Assembly (NCBI RefSeq): GCF_039542035.1
Contig: NZ_BAABHJ010000008.1
Span: 620,001-684,000 of the forward strand
Origin: Actinoallomurus liliacearum
GTDB lineage: Bacteria; Actinomycetota; Actinomycetes; Streptosporangiales; Streptosporangiaceae
Length of the DNA stretch: 64,000 nt
Direction: 5' to 3'
The notes below the pieces were generated by a model. That model was given only the letters and a program-made list of their open reading frames with translations, ran no database searches and had not been told where the DNA came from. Positions 31,833-39,490 of the stretch are shown one piece after another. Positions within the stretch are counted from its first letter, which is position 1. The number at the start of each line of letters is the position of its first letter. The translations under genes and the position numbers were made by a program.

Positions 31833-33209
31833 TCAGAGGGATGGGCCCGCCGCGACGACGTCGTGCGCCGTCACGTCTCCGCCCGGGACGTGCCCCTCGA
31901 ACGGGAACCGGTCGCCGAAGGCCGGCCGCAGATCCGTCAGCCACACGGCCTCCGGGTCGTACTTGGCGAAGAACGGCCGGTTGACGAACTCCGGGTCGCG
32001 GCACTGGATGAAGTGCAGCATGAACAGCTTCTCCCCGCCGATCTCGACGACGCCGTCGACGCAGACCTTGCCGGGGGTGGCGGACATGGACGGACCGCGA
32101 ACGGTGCGGCAGAGCCCGGAGGTGTTCTTGTACGCGTCCCGAAAGATCTCGTAGGCGCGGGCGAGCGGCACGGCGAAGTAGTCCTGTGGGCCGGTGTCAC
32201 GTTCCACGAACATGTAGTACGGGATCATGCCCATCCGCAACTGTCGCCGCCACATGGTCTCCCAGGTCAGCGGCGCGTCGTTGATCGTGCGGATGAGCGG
32301 GGCCTGGGTACGGATCACCGCGCCGGTGGAGCGGATGCGCCTGGTCGCCTCGGACACCAGATGCGGTTCGAGCTCGCGCGGGTGGGTGAAGTGGGCCATG
32401 AACGCCAGGTTCTTGCCCGAGTTGACGACCTTCTCGAACAGGCGAAGCGTGTCGTCCGCGTCGGGGTCGGTGACCCAGCGCTGCGGCCAGTAGGCCAGGG
32501 CCTTGCTGCCGATCCGGATGGACTCGAGCTGCTCGAGTTCCAGCAGCGGCTCGACGTAGCGCCGCAGGACGGGCTCACCCATGATCATCGGGTCGCCGCC
32601 CGTGATCAGGACGCTCGTGACCTCCGGGTGCGCGCGCAGGTAGCGCTTGAGCCGGTCGACGTCGTCGCCCGCCATCTTCAGGTCGGGCTCGCCGACGAAC
32701 TGCGCCCACCGGAAGCAGTAGGTGCAGTAGGCGTGACAGGTCTGGCCCTGCTTGGGGAAGAACAGCACGGTCTCGGGGTACTTGTGCTGCACCCCGGGCA
32801 TCGGTTCCTCGTGGAGGGTCGGGACGTTGAGCTGCAACTGTCCCGCCGGGTGCGGGTTGAGTTTCAGCCGGACCTCGTGGGCGGCGGCGTTCACCTCGGC
32901 GCGGGGCGCCCCCCGACGCAGCAGGTCGGAAATGCGGGCGACGTCCTCCGCGGGGAGCATGTCCTCCTGCGGGAAGACGAGCCGGTAGATGGGGTCGTCC
33001 GGGGCGGCGGACCAGTCGATCAGTTCATCGACGACGTAGCTGTTGGTGCGGAACGGCAGGACCGTGGCGACCGCCTGGATTGCCAGGCGTTGCTCGGTGG
33101 TCAGCCCGGCGCGAGCGGTGAGCTCGTCCAGATGCTTCGCCGTGAAGGCGCGGAACCTGCGGCCGGTGGTGTTCACCGCGGCCGGCGCCGCGTCATTGAC
33201 CAAGGTCAC
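31833..33209 (-). CDS. KamA-family radical SAM aminomutase-like enzyme
   Basis: A 458-aa radical SAM protein of the lysine 2,3-aminomutase family. The 4Fe-4S motif is CHAYCTYC followed by FRW; ITGGDPMIM and APLIRTINDAP are family elements of the barrel. Where lysine aminomutase has its PLP-lysine loop, this protein has GPSMSATPGKVCVDG, so the PLP lysine is probably in PGKV. Substrate (lysine, glutamate or another amino acid) is not clear. The GTG start follows GGAGGAG by 11 bases and overlaps the TGA of an Arg-rich leader ORF. Confidence 0.83.
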   Translation of the reverse strand: MTLVNDAAPAAVNTTGRRFRAFTAKHLDELTARAGLTTEQRLAIQAVATVLPFRTNSYVVDELIDWSAAPDDPIYRLVFPQEDMLPAEDVARISDLLRRGAPRAEVNAAAHEVRLKLNPHPAGQLQLNVPTLHEEPMPGVQHKYPETVLFFPKQGQTCHAYCTYCFRWAQFVGEPDLKMAGDDVDRLKRYLRAHPEVTSVLITGGDPMIMGEPVLRRYVEPLLELEQLESIRIGSKALAYWPQRWVTDPDADDTLRLFEKVVNSGKNLAFMAHFTHPRELEPHLVSEATRRIRSTGAVIRTQAPLIRTINDAPLTWETMWRRQLRMGMIPYYMFVERDTGPQDYFAVPLARAYEIFRDAYKNTSGLCRTVRGPSMSATPGKVCVDGVVEIGGEKLFMLHFIQCRDPEFVNRPFFAKYDPEAVWLTDLRPAFGDRFPFEGHVPGGDVTAHDVVAAGPSL

Positions 33210-33295
33210 GTTGACGTTACTCCTCCAAGTCGACGGGAAACGCGCAAGCAGGAGACGCGCGGACCGGGCCGAAGGCCCCGCCGCAGGCGACTCAC
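33206..33295 (-). CDS. 29-aa Arg-rich leader ORF coupled to KamA gene
   Basis: Begins MSRLRRGLRPGPRVSCLRV and has eight arginines in its first 22 residues. Its GTG follows GGAGGAG by 9 bases, and its TGA overlaps the KamA start as GTGA. A GGGCC-TTC-GGCCC-type hairpin lies inside the ORF (about 33266-33278). The arrangement fits a leader peptide for translational control; sensing of arginine is only a guess. Confidence 0.45.
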   Translation of the reverse strand: MSRLRRGLRPGPRVSCLRVSRRLGGVTST

Positions 33296-33606
33296 TGTGG
33301 AGATCTCCTCCTTCACAGTCGGACCGCGACGCCATCGCGTCGCGGCATGCCACGCTCCCCACCCCCAATGAACCTGTTGAGCCCCGTTTCTTACGAATTT
33401 GATACCCGTAGAGAGGCTTACCGATGCGCAGGCGTGGGTCCCCCCTAAATGATCAACGTTCGAACGGGCGCGGAAGTGTCAGGCCGACACGCGACCCCAG
33501 TTAGTGATCTTGTCGGAGGGCTACGCCATACTGCGGGTGACAAATCCCAGCAGCGACAGAGGCCACCGTGGTCAGCGGTGTCCCTGCCGCCCCACGAGGA
33601 GAGGTC
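33210..33606. promoter_or_regulatory. Divergent leader/promoter region of KamA and GH18-like genes
   Basis: Besides the Arg-rich leader ORF, the region holds a perfect 9-bp hairpin CCGCGACGC-CATC-GCGTCGCGG at 33324-33345, which would lie in the KamA 5' leader, and a low-GC stretch around 33388-33450 likely to hold promoters in both directions. Nothing else is supported. Confidence 0.45.
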
Positions 33607-34749
33607 GTGGGCAGACACCGTAAGCGCCGCGCGGCACCCCGGCTGAGCCGCAGGATCGCGCTGCTCTCGGCCGGCCTGCTCATTCCCTGCACCGGCGGCG
33701 CCGCCGTACTCGCCGCGACGACCGACCTGGACCAGCACGCGGTCCCGTCGTCCCGTTCGCGCGCCGCCTCCCGGCCCGGTGCGGCGATCACGGAGGTGCC
33801 CGGCTCGCGCTCGCGCCCGGCCACCGACCGCCCGGCGCCCACCGCCTCCCCGACCACGGCGGCTCCGGATCCGACCGCCTCGGCCGCTCCGGCCGCCGAC
33901 GTCCCCTTCGCGCCGTACGCCGACGTGCTGAGCTGGCCGCCGCTGGACTTCGCCAAGACCTCGACGCGGACGGGCGTACGGGACTACACGCTCGGATTCG
34001 TCGCGGCCGGCCAGGGGTGCACGCCGACCTGGGGCGGCCTGACGCCGCTCGACGACGCGGTCGTCCGCAAGCAGCTCAAGAAGGTCCCCGGCGAGACCAT
34101 CGTGTCCTTCGGCGGCCCGCACGCCACCGAACTCGCCGGCGGCTGCGCCGACACCGACGCGCTCACCACGGCGTACCGCTCCGTGCTGACCACCACCAAG
34201 GCCGAGCGGATCGACTTCTACCTCACCGACAAGGCGCTGGCCGACGGCGCGGCGGCGGGCCGCCGCGCCGAGGCGCTCGCCCGGCTGCAGCACGACCGGC
34301 CCGGCCTGCGGGTGTCGTTCACCGTTCCGCTGCGCCGCTCCGGTCTCGCCGACGACGCGCTCGCCGCGCTGCGGTCGGCGATGACGGCCGGCGTCGACGT
34401 CTCGATCGTGGACCTCGTCCCCGCCGGCGGGACCGGATCGACCGTGATCGCCTCCGCGACCACCGCCCACGGCCAGCTCGAGCGGCTTTACCACCAGGAC
34501 GCCGACTCGGTGTGGCGGCGGATGGGCGTCGCGCCCGTCATCGGGGTGACGGGCACCGGCACCGGGGTGCAACCCGCCGACGCCCGGCAGATCCGTACGT
34601 GGGCCACCGCCCGTCACCTGGGCCGCCTGTCGATGTGGTCGATCACCCGGGACACGCCGTGCACCGCGGACACCACCGCGCAGAACGACACGTGCAGCGG
34701 GCTCGACGAGGACCCCGGAGTCTTCTCCAGAATCTTGCAAGGATCGTAA
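33607..34749 (+). CDS. Secreted GH18 chitinase-like protein with degenerate active site
   Basis: A 380-aa protein with a basic N-terminus and one hydrophobic segment (about 17-38), so secreted or anchored, then a Ser/Pro/Ala-rich linker (to about 95) and a GH18-like TIM barrel. The barrel has YADVLSWPPLDF, YTLGFVAAGQGCTPTWGG and IVSFGGPHATELAG. The GH18 catalytic motif DxxDxDxE is replaced by AERIDFYLTD: the third Asp is Tyr and the catalytic Glu is Thr, so hydrolysis is unlikely and sugar binding is more plausible. GTG at 33607 follows GAGGAGAGG. Confidence 0.75.
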   Translation: MGRHRKRRAAPRLSRRIALLSAGLLIPCTGGAAVLAATTDLDQHAVPSSRSRAASRPGAAITEVPGSRSRPATDRPAPTASPTTAAPDPTASAAPAADVPFAPYADVLSWPPLDFAKTSTRTGVRDYTLGFVAAGQGCTPTWGGLTPLDDAVVRKQLKKVPGETIVSFGGPHATELAGGCADTDALTTAYRSVLTTTKAERIDFYLTDKALADGAAAGRRAEALARLQHDRPGLRVSFTVPLRRSGLADDALAALRSAMTAGVDVSIVDLVPAGGTGSTVIASATTAHGQLERLYHQDADSVWRRMGVAPVIGVTGTGTGVQPADARQIRTWATARHLGRLSMWSITRDTPCTADTTAQNDTCSGLDEDPGVFSRILQGS

Positions 34750-34828
34750 GAACCTGCAGCTCTGCGGCTTAAGTCCACCGCCGTTGGGTAGTCCCATGGA
34801 CTCACTCGGGACGCCTAGATTGGAAGCT

Positions 34829-35587
34829 GTGACTTCGGCGAGACCTGCGCGTGAGGCGGCGATGATTCCGGCGTTCCTGCCGGTCCTCGCCGCCGTCGCA
34901 GGCGTCGTCTACAGCTCCTGGATCCTGCAGTTCCTGATCGACCCGAAGCTGGACGCGGTCAACGGGTACGTCAGCGAGCTGTCCGCCACCGACCAGCCGT
35001 ACCACGGGTTCTTCTCCGGCTGTGACTTCCTCGCGGGCGCCTTGTCGATCGTGGTCGCGGCCGTCGTACTGCGCCGGCTGCGGCCGCGCGGCTGGGCGCT
35101 CGTCGGCTGGGCGGCCCTGCTGTGGTTCGGCGTCTTCTCGATCGGCGACTCCCTGTTCGCCATGGACTGCGCGCCGAACTCCGACCCGACCTGCGCGCTG
35201 CGCGAGCGGGCCGGGACCGTGTCGTTCGCCCACGAGTTCCACTCGGTGACGAGCACGCTCGTCGTCACCAGCGGCATCGTCAGCCTCATCGCCCTGACCA
35301 TCGCCGCCCGCCGGTACGGCCGCTGGCCGGTGCTCGCCCGCTGGAGCTGGCCCGTCATGGTCGTGGAGACGGGCACCGCGCTGGGCACGCTGCCGCTGAT
35401 GTACTTCGGTCTGATGCTGGGCGTCATGGAGCGCGTGCAGGTGACGGTGATCTCCGTGTGGCTGTTCGTCATCGCCGTCGAGCTGTACACCGGCCGGCGG
35501 CGCGCCCGCGTCGCATGGACCGCTCTCCGCCCGGTCGGGCCGCCTGACGATCGGAGCGCCGTACGGGAGCAGGCCGCCAGCCCGTGA
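34829..35587 (+). CDS. DUF998-family membrane protein
   Basis: A 252-aa protein with about six membrane segments, the DUF998 pattern (NGYVSELSATDQPYHGFFSGCDFLAG near the first loop, HEFHSVTSTLVV later). Function unknown. GTG at 34829 is my choice since a TAGATT box lies 7 bases upstream, giving a possible leaderless start; ATG at 34797 is an alternative. Its stop overlaps the GTG of the hydrolase gene, the first of three overlaps in this operon. Confidence 0.72.
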   Translation: MTSARPAREAAMIPAFLPVLAAVAGVVYSSWILQFLIDPKLDAVNGYVSELSATDQPYHGFFSGCDFLAGALSIVVAAVVLRRLRPRGWALVGWAALLWFGVFSIGDSLFAMDCAPNSDPTCALRERAGTVSFAHEFHSVTSTLVVTSGIVSLIALTIAARRYGRWPVLARWSWPVMVVETGTALGTLPLMYFGLMLGVMERVQVTVISVWLFVIAVELYTGRRRARVAWTALRPVGPPDDRSAVREQAASP

Positions 35588-36432
35588 ACGACCGCCTGCC
35601 CGGCGATCTCATGACCGTCGGCGGAGACCACCTGCACGTCGTCGCGGAGGGTACGGGGAAGCCTCCCCTGCTGCTCAGCGCGGGGCTCGGCGGCGCCTGG
35701 TTCGACTGGATCCCGGTCGTCTCCCTCCTGCGCGACGCGTACCGCGTGATCGCCTTCGACCGGCCCGGCCTCGGCGGCAGCCCGCCCGTACGGCGCGCCG
35801 CGACCCTCCGCGCGGAGGCCGACCGGCTGGCCGAGCTGGCCCGGTGGGCGGGGGCGCCGGTCGTCCTGGTCGCGCACTCGTTCGCCGGGTTCCACGCCGA
35901 GGCGTTCGCCCGGCTCCACCCGGAGCTGGTCGGCGGCATGGTGCTGGTCGATCCCAGCGCGGAGCCGCGCCCGCCGAAGTACTCCCGCCCGCTCACCCGC
36001 CTCGAGCCCCTCGCGCGCCTCGCCGGCACGGTCGCCGGCGCGACCGGCGTCGCCCGGCTGGCGGGCCCCGCCGCGTACGGCCTGGCGATGCGGCTGCTGA
36101 CCACGCGCGGGAACGTCGCGCCTCCGGAGTACGTCCAGGTGGTGTGCACACGCGGGCACGTCCTGGGCACCCTCCTCGCAGAGGACTCCGTCTACCGCCA
36201 GATGGCCGTGGACCTGCTCACGCTGCGGTGCCACCGGGAGTTCCCCGACATCCCGCTGCGGGTGATCACCGCCCTGGGCGACATGCGGGGCGGCCGGGAC
36301 GCGTGGCGACGCGCGCACGCCGACCTCGCGGCGCTCAGCCCGCGCGGCCGGCAGGTCGTCCTGCCCGACGTCGGGCATCTCGTGCAGATCGACCGGCCCG
36401 AGGCCGTGGCAGAGGCGGTCCGGGACCTGTGA
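35584..36432 (+). CDS. Alpha/beta-fold hydrolase
   Basis: A 282-aa cytoplasmic hydrolase. The nucleophile elbow is AHSFAG (Ser near residue 99), the oxyanion region is SAGLGGAWFDW, FDRPGLGGS precedes the cap, and GHLVQIDRPEAVAEAV supplies the catalytic His. It probably cleaves an ester or similar bond; substrate unknown. GTG start overlaps the DUF998 stop (GTGA), and its own stop overlaps the next gene, implying a tightly co-translated set. Confidence 0.85.
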   Translation: MNDRLPGDLMTVGGDHLHVVAEGTGKPPLLLSAGLGGAWFDWIPVVSLLRDAYRVIAFDRPGLGGSPPVRRAATLRAEADRLAELARWAGAPVVLVAHSFAGFHAEAFARLHPELVGGMVLVDPSAEPRPPKYSRPLTRLEPLARLAGTVAGATGVARLAGPAAYGLAMRLLTTRGNVAPPEYVQVVCTRGHVLGTLLAEDSVYRQMAVDLLTLRCHREFPDIPLRVITALGDMRGGRDAWRRAHADLAALSPRGRQVVLPDVGHLVQIDRPEAVAEAVRDL

Positions 36433-36791
36433 AGGCCGTCATCCTCGCCCTGATCCCGCTGCTCATGGTGGGGAGGTGCGAGAACCCCGTCCGCAAGGTC
36501 GCGGAGAGCTCGCTGCGCAACGCGACGGCCCGCGGCGCGGCCGACGAGCTGCGCGGCCTCGGGTACACGGTCCGCCCGGGGATGCGCTGCCGTACGCTGT
36601 CGGCCGACACGCTGTCGGTCGTCCGGGTGCAGTGCGTCGGCCGGACCCGCCGCGGCGAGCCGGTCCGGGTGAACGCCGTCGCCTACCAGGCGAACTCCCC
36701 TCATCCCCGTCAGGAGTACGTGATCACGGTGAGCGGCCGCGAGGTCGTACGCAGACCCTGCCTCGGCCAGGGCTGCCAGGACCCGCAATGA
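36429..36791 (+). CDS. Small exported protein of unknown family
   Basis: A 120-aa protein starting VKAVILALIPLLMVGRCENP, with a short hydrophobic segment ending at a Cys. The lipobox is poor (VGRC), so whether it is a lipoprotein is open. Three further regions with Cys (MRCRTL, VQCVGR, RRPCLGQGC) suggest disulfides outside the membrane. GTG overlaps the hydrolase stop, and its TGA overlaps the ATG of the PlsX gene. Confidence 0.65.
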   Translation: MKAVILALIPLLMVGRCENPVRKVAESSLRNATARGAADELRGLGYTVRPGMRCRTLSADTLSVVRVQCVGRTRRGEPVRVNAVAYQANSPHPRQEYVITVSGREVVRRPCLGQGCQDPQ

Positions 36792-37966
36792 CGGGACCGG
36801 TCGAGGGGCGCGCCGGGAAGCGGCCGAACGCGCCAGGCGAGGGCCGGCTGGACGCGCGGGCCGACCGGCCCGGCGAGCCGGCCGGGGGCCCGCGGGTCGC
36901 GGTGGACGCGATGGGCGGCGACGACGCCCCCGAGCAGGTGGTGGCCGGCGCCGTGGCCGCGGTCCGCGAGCACGGCGTCCGCGTCGTCCTGGTCGGCCAC
37001 GCCCGCCGCGTCCGGGACCTGCTCCGCGAGCACGACGCGCTGGGCGAGGTCCCGATCGCGCACGCCGAGGACGCCCTCGCCATGGACGCGGGCGCGCTGG
37101 CCGGGTGGCGGCGGCCGCGTTCGTCCGTGGCGGTCGCCTGCCACCTGATCCGGCGCGGGCACGCCGCCGCGCTGGTGTCGGCCGGGTCGACCGGCGGCGT
37201 GGTGGCGACCTCCCGCCTGCGCCTGCGCGGGCAGCCCGGGGTCATGCGGCCGGCGCTCGCCGTGGTCCTGCCCACGCGCCCGCGCCCGACGGTGCTCCTC
37301 GACGCCGGCGCGACCGCCGACGCCAAGCCCGAGATGCTCGTCCAGTTCGCCACGCTCGGCACCGCGTACGCCCGCATCCGGCTCGGCGTGCCCGCACCAC
37401 GGGTCGGGCTGCTGACGATCGGCGAGGAGGCCGGCAAGGGCAACAAGCTGACCCGCCGCGCCCACGAGCTGCTGTCCGGGGACCTGCCGGGCGTCGACTT
37501 CGTCGGCAACATCGAGGGCGGCGACCTGCTGGCCGGCGCGGTCGACGTGGTCGTCACGGACGGATTCACCGGCAACGTCGCGCTCAAGACCGTCGAAGGG
37601 GCCGTACGGCTCGCGGTGACGGAGATGCGCGCGGCGATCGGCTCCGGCCTGCTCGCCCGCGTCGGCACGCTGCTGCAGCGCCGCCAGTTGCGCCGGCTGC
37701 GGGACCGCCTGGACCCGGAGACGCACGGCGGCGGCGTCCTCCTCGGCCTGAACGGCACCGTGGTCATCGCCCACGGCGCCTCCCGCGCGCCCGGGATCGC
37801 CGCGGCCTGCGTCCTCGCCCGCGACCTGGCCGCCGGCCGGATCGTCGAACAGATCGGCGAAGGCCTCGCCGCCACCCGCCAGAACCGCTTCTCCCGCCGC
37901 CCCCACACCGAACCGGACCCCGGCGCCCCTCCTGATATCACAAGCCCGACACCTGGCCCTGGCTGA
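36788..37966 (+). CDS. plsX: PlsX-like phosphate acyltransferase
   Basis: A 392-aa protein that should form acyl-phosphate from acyl-ACP for phospholipid synthesis. The core starts near residue 37 with VAVDAMGGDDAPEQVV and has VSAGSTGGVVA, LLDAGATADAKPEML, NIEGGDLL and VVTDGFTGNVALKT. About 35 residues of polar N-terminal extension and a Pro-rich tail are extra. It is usually beside fab or rnc genes; here it is in an operon with DUF998, hydrolase and exported-protein genes, so a second, specialised PlsX is likely. Confidence 0.85.
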   Translation: MTGPVEGRAGKRPNAPGEGRLDARADRPGEPAGGPRVAVDAMGGDDAPEQVVAGAVAAVREHGVRVVLVGHARRVRDLLREHDALGEVPIAHAEDALAMDAGALAGWRRPRSSVAVACHLIRRGHAAALVSAGSTGGVVATSRLRLRGQPGVMRPALAVVLPTRPRPTVLLDAGATADAKPEMLVQFATLGTAYARIRLGVPAPRVGLLTIGEEAGKGNKLTRRAHELLSGDLPGVDFVGNIEGGDLLAGAVDVVVTDGFTGNVALKTVEGAVRLAVTEMRAAIGSGLLARVGTLLQRRQLRRLRDRLDPETHGGGVLLGLNGTVVIAHGASRAPGIAAACVLARDLAAGRIVEQIGEGLAATRQNRFSRRPHTEPDPGAPPDITSPTPGPG

Positions 37967-37990
37967 TGATCAAGCACAATCCCACCAGAC

Positions 37991-38009
37991 GTAAGACGTA
38001 ATGTCTTAC
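37991..38009. terminator. Small AT-rich hairpin between convergent genes
   Basis: GTAAGAC and GTCTTAC pair perfectly around GTAAT, 24 bp after the PlsX stop. It lies between convergent genes and may end either transcript. Confidence 0.45.
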
Positions 38010-38131
38010 ACAGCCCGTGGTTCCAGGCCGCTTTCGGGCGGTTCGGCGGCTCGCGTGGGGTCGTTCGCCGAGCGTTTCGCCTGCTGCCGGATGGTCGGGC
38101 GAGGTCAGCGGCCTGCGATGTCCGTGTCTCG

Positions 38132-39283
38132 TCAGCCGGTCGAGCCGACGACCGTGAACTCCAGGCCGGCGCGCTGGAGGCGGGCCAGGAGGGGGTCGCC
38201 CATCGCCTCGGCCGTGGTGACCTGGCCGGCGGTCTCGGGCAGGTCGTCGAAGGCCAGGCACAGGGCGGACTCGGCGAGCATCTTGGCGGTCTCCTCGTAG
38301 CCGGGATCGCCGCCGGAGACCTTGGTCACGACCTTCCGGCCGCCGCCCTCCCCGGCGAAGTGCACGCTGAACCAGCTCCTCGCCCGTCTCTCCGGCGACG
38401 GGCCGTCTCCGGAGACGAAGCGGTCGAGCAGCCGGTCCCGTACGGGGCCGAGCCGGGCGGCCGCCATGAGCCCCGCCGACCCGGCGGCCAGGCCGACGGC
38501 GGACGTCAGGTGCCGGACCCCCGCGAAGTGGCTGTAGGCGAAGTCGGGCCCGTAGCGATCGAGGGCGGTCGCGGAGCGCCGGACCACGTCGGGATCCAGG
38601 GTCGGCAACGGCAGTGCCCAGGCGCCCAGCCCGGCGTTGCGGTGCGGGCGCCCCTGAACGGCGCGGATCCGGCGGCCCGTCACGGAAGGTTCCGCCCGGA
38701 GTCGTTCGCGGTGGAGCCTGGCCGCCTCGCGCAAGTGCGCCGCCGCCATGATGGCGGAGTGCACGGTGCCGCTGGACGGCACGCCGCTGGCCCGGACGTA
38801 CCCGCGCACGCTCAGCGGGACGTCCTCGGGGAGCCGCTGGACGGTGAAGTAGACGCCGAGGTCGTGCGGCACCGAGTCGAACCCGCACGCGTGCACGAGC
38901 CGCGCCCCGGTCTCGGCCGCTCGCGCGTGGTACTTGAGGTACATCAGGTCGACGAACTCCGGCTCCCCGGTGAGGTCGACGTAGTCGGTGCCGGCCTCGG
39001 CGCACGCGGCCACGAGCGGCTCACCGTAGGTGACGTACGGGCCGACCGTGCTGATCACCACCCGGGCGGCCGCGGCGATCTCCCGGAGCGAGGCGGGGTC
39101 GGTCACGTCGGCGCGCAGCAGCGGCAGGTCCACGCCGAGGCGGTCGCGCAGCGCCTCCAGCTTGGCCGGGTTCCGCCCGGCGACCGCCCAGGTCCCGGTC
39201 CCGTGGGCCGCGAGGTACTCGGCGGTGAGGGCGCCGGTGAACCCGGTGGCGCCGAAGAGGACGATGTCGTACGGCCGGTCCAT
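38132..39283 (-). CDS. Saccharopine-dehydrogenase-like / trans-acting enoyl reductase family protein
   Basis: A 383-aa NAD(P)-binding protein. The Rossmann loop is FGATGFTGALTAEYLA at about 9-24; WAVAGRNPAKLEALR and VVISTVGPYVTYGEPLV are typical of the saccharopine-dehydrogenase-like family that includes the mycobacterial trans-acting enoyl reductase Rv2953. It probably reduces a lipid intermediate; no polyketide genes are adjacent. ATG at 39283 follows GGAGGG. The gene is divergent from argS. Confidence 0.82.
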   Translation of the reverse strand: MDRPYDIVLFGATGFTGALTAEYLAAHGTGTWAVAGRNPAKLEALRDRLGVDLPLLRADVTDPASLREIAAAARVVISTVGPYVTYGEPLVAACAEAGTDYVDLTGEPEFVDLMYLKYHARAAETGARLVHACGFDSVPHDLGVYFTVQRLPEDVPLSVRGYVRASGVPSSGTVHSAIMAAAHLREAARLHRERLRAEPSVTGRRIRAVQGRPHRNAGLGAWALPLPTLDPDVVRRSATALDRYGPDFAYSHFAGVRHLTSAVGLAAGSAGLMAAARLGPVRDRLLDRFVSGDGPSPERRARSWFSVHFAGEGGGRKVVTKVSGGDPGYEETAKMLAESALCLAFDDLPETAGQVTTAEAMGDPLLARLQRAGLEFTVVGSTG

Positions 39284-39490
39284 GGGTTTCCCTCCGTCGG
39301 ACGTACCTGATTGCTTACCGCGTGCGCCGGGCTTCGTGAAGCGGCCCGCGCCGACTGTGGCGCAGGTCGCACGATCACCGGCGCGCCATCCGGTCGAGGG
39401 GGATATTCGGATGGGGCTACGGCCGCTCGCCGATAGGCTTTGAAGACGTCGCAGCCGCAGCTGCCGAAGCCGTACTCCACGAGGATCCCG

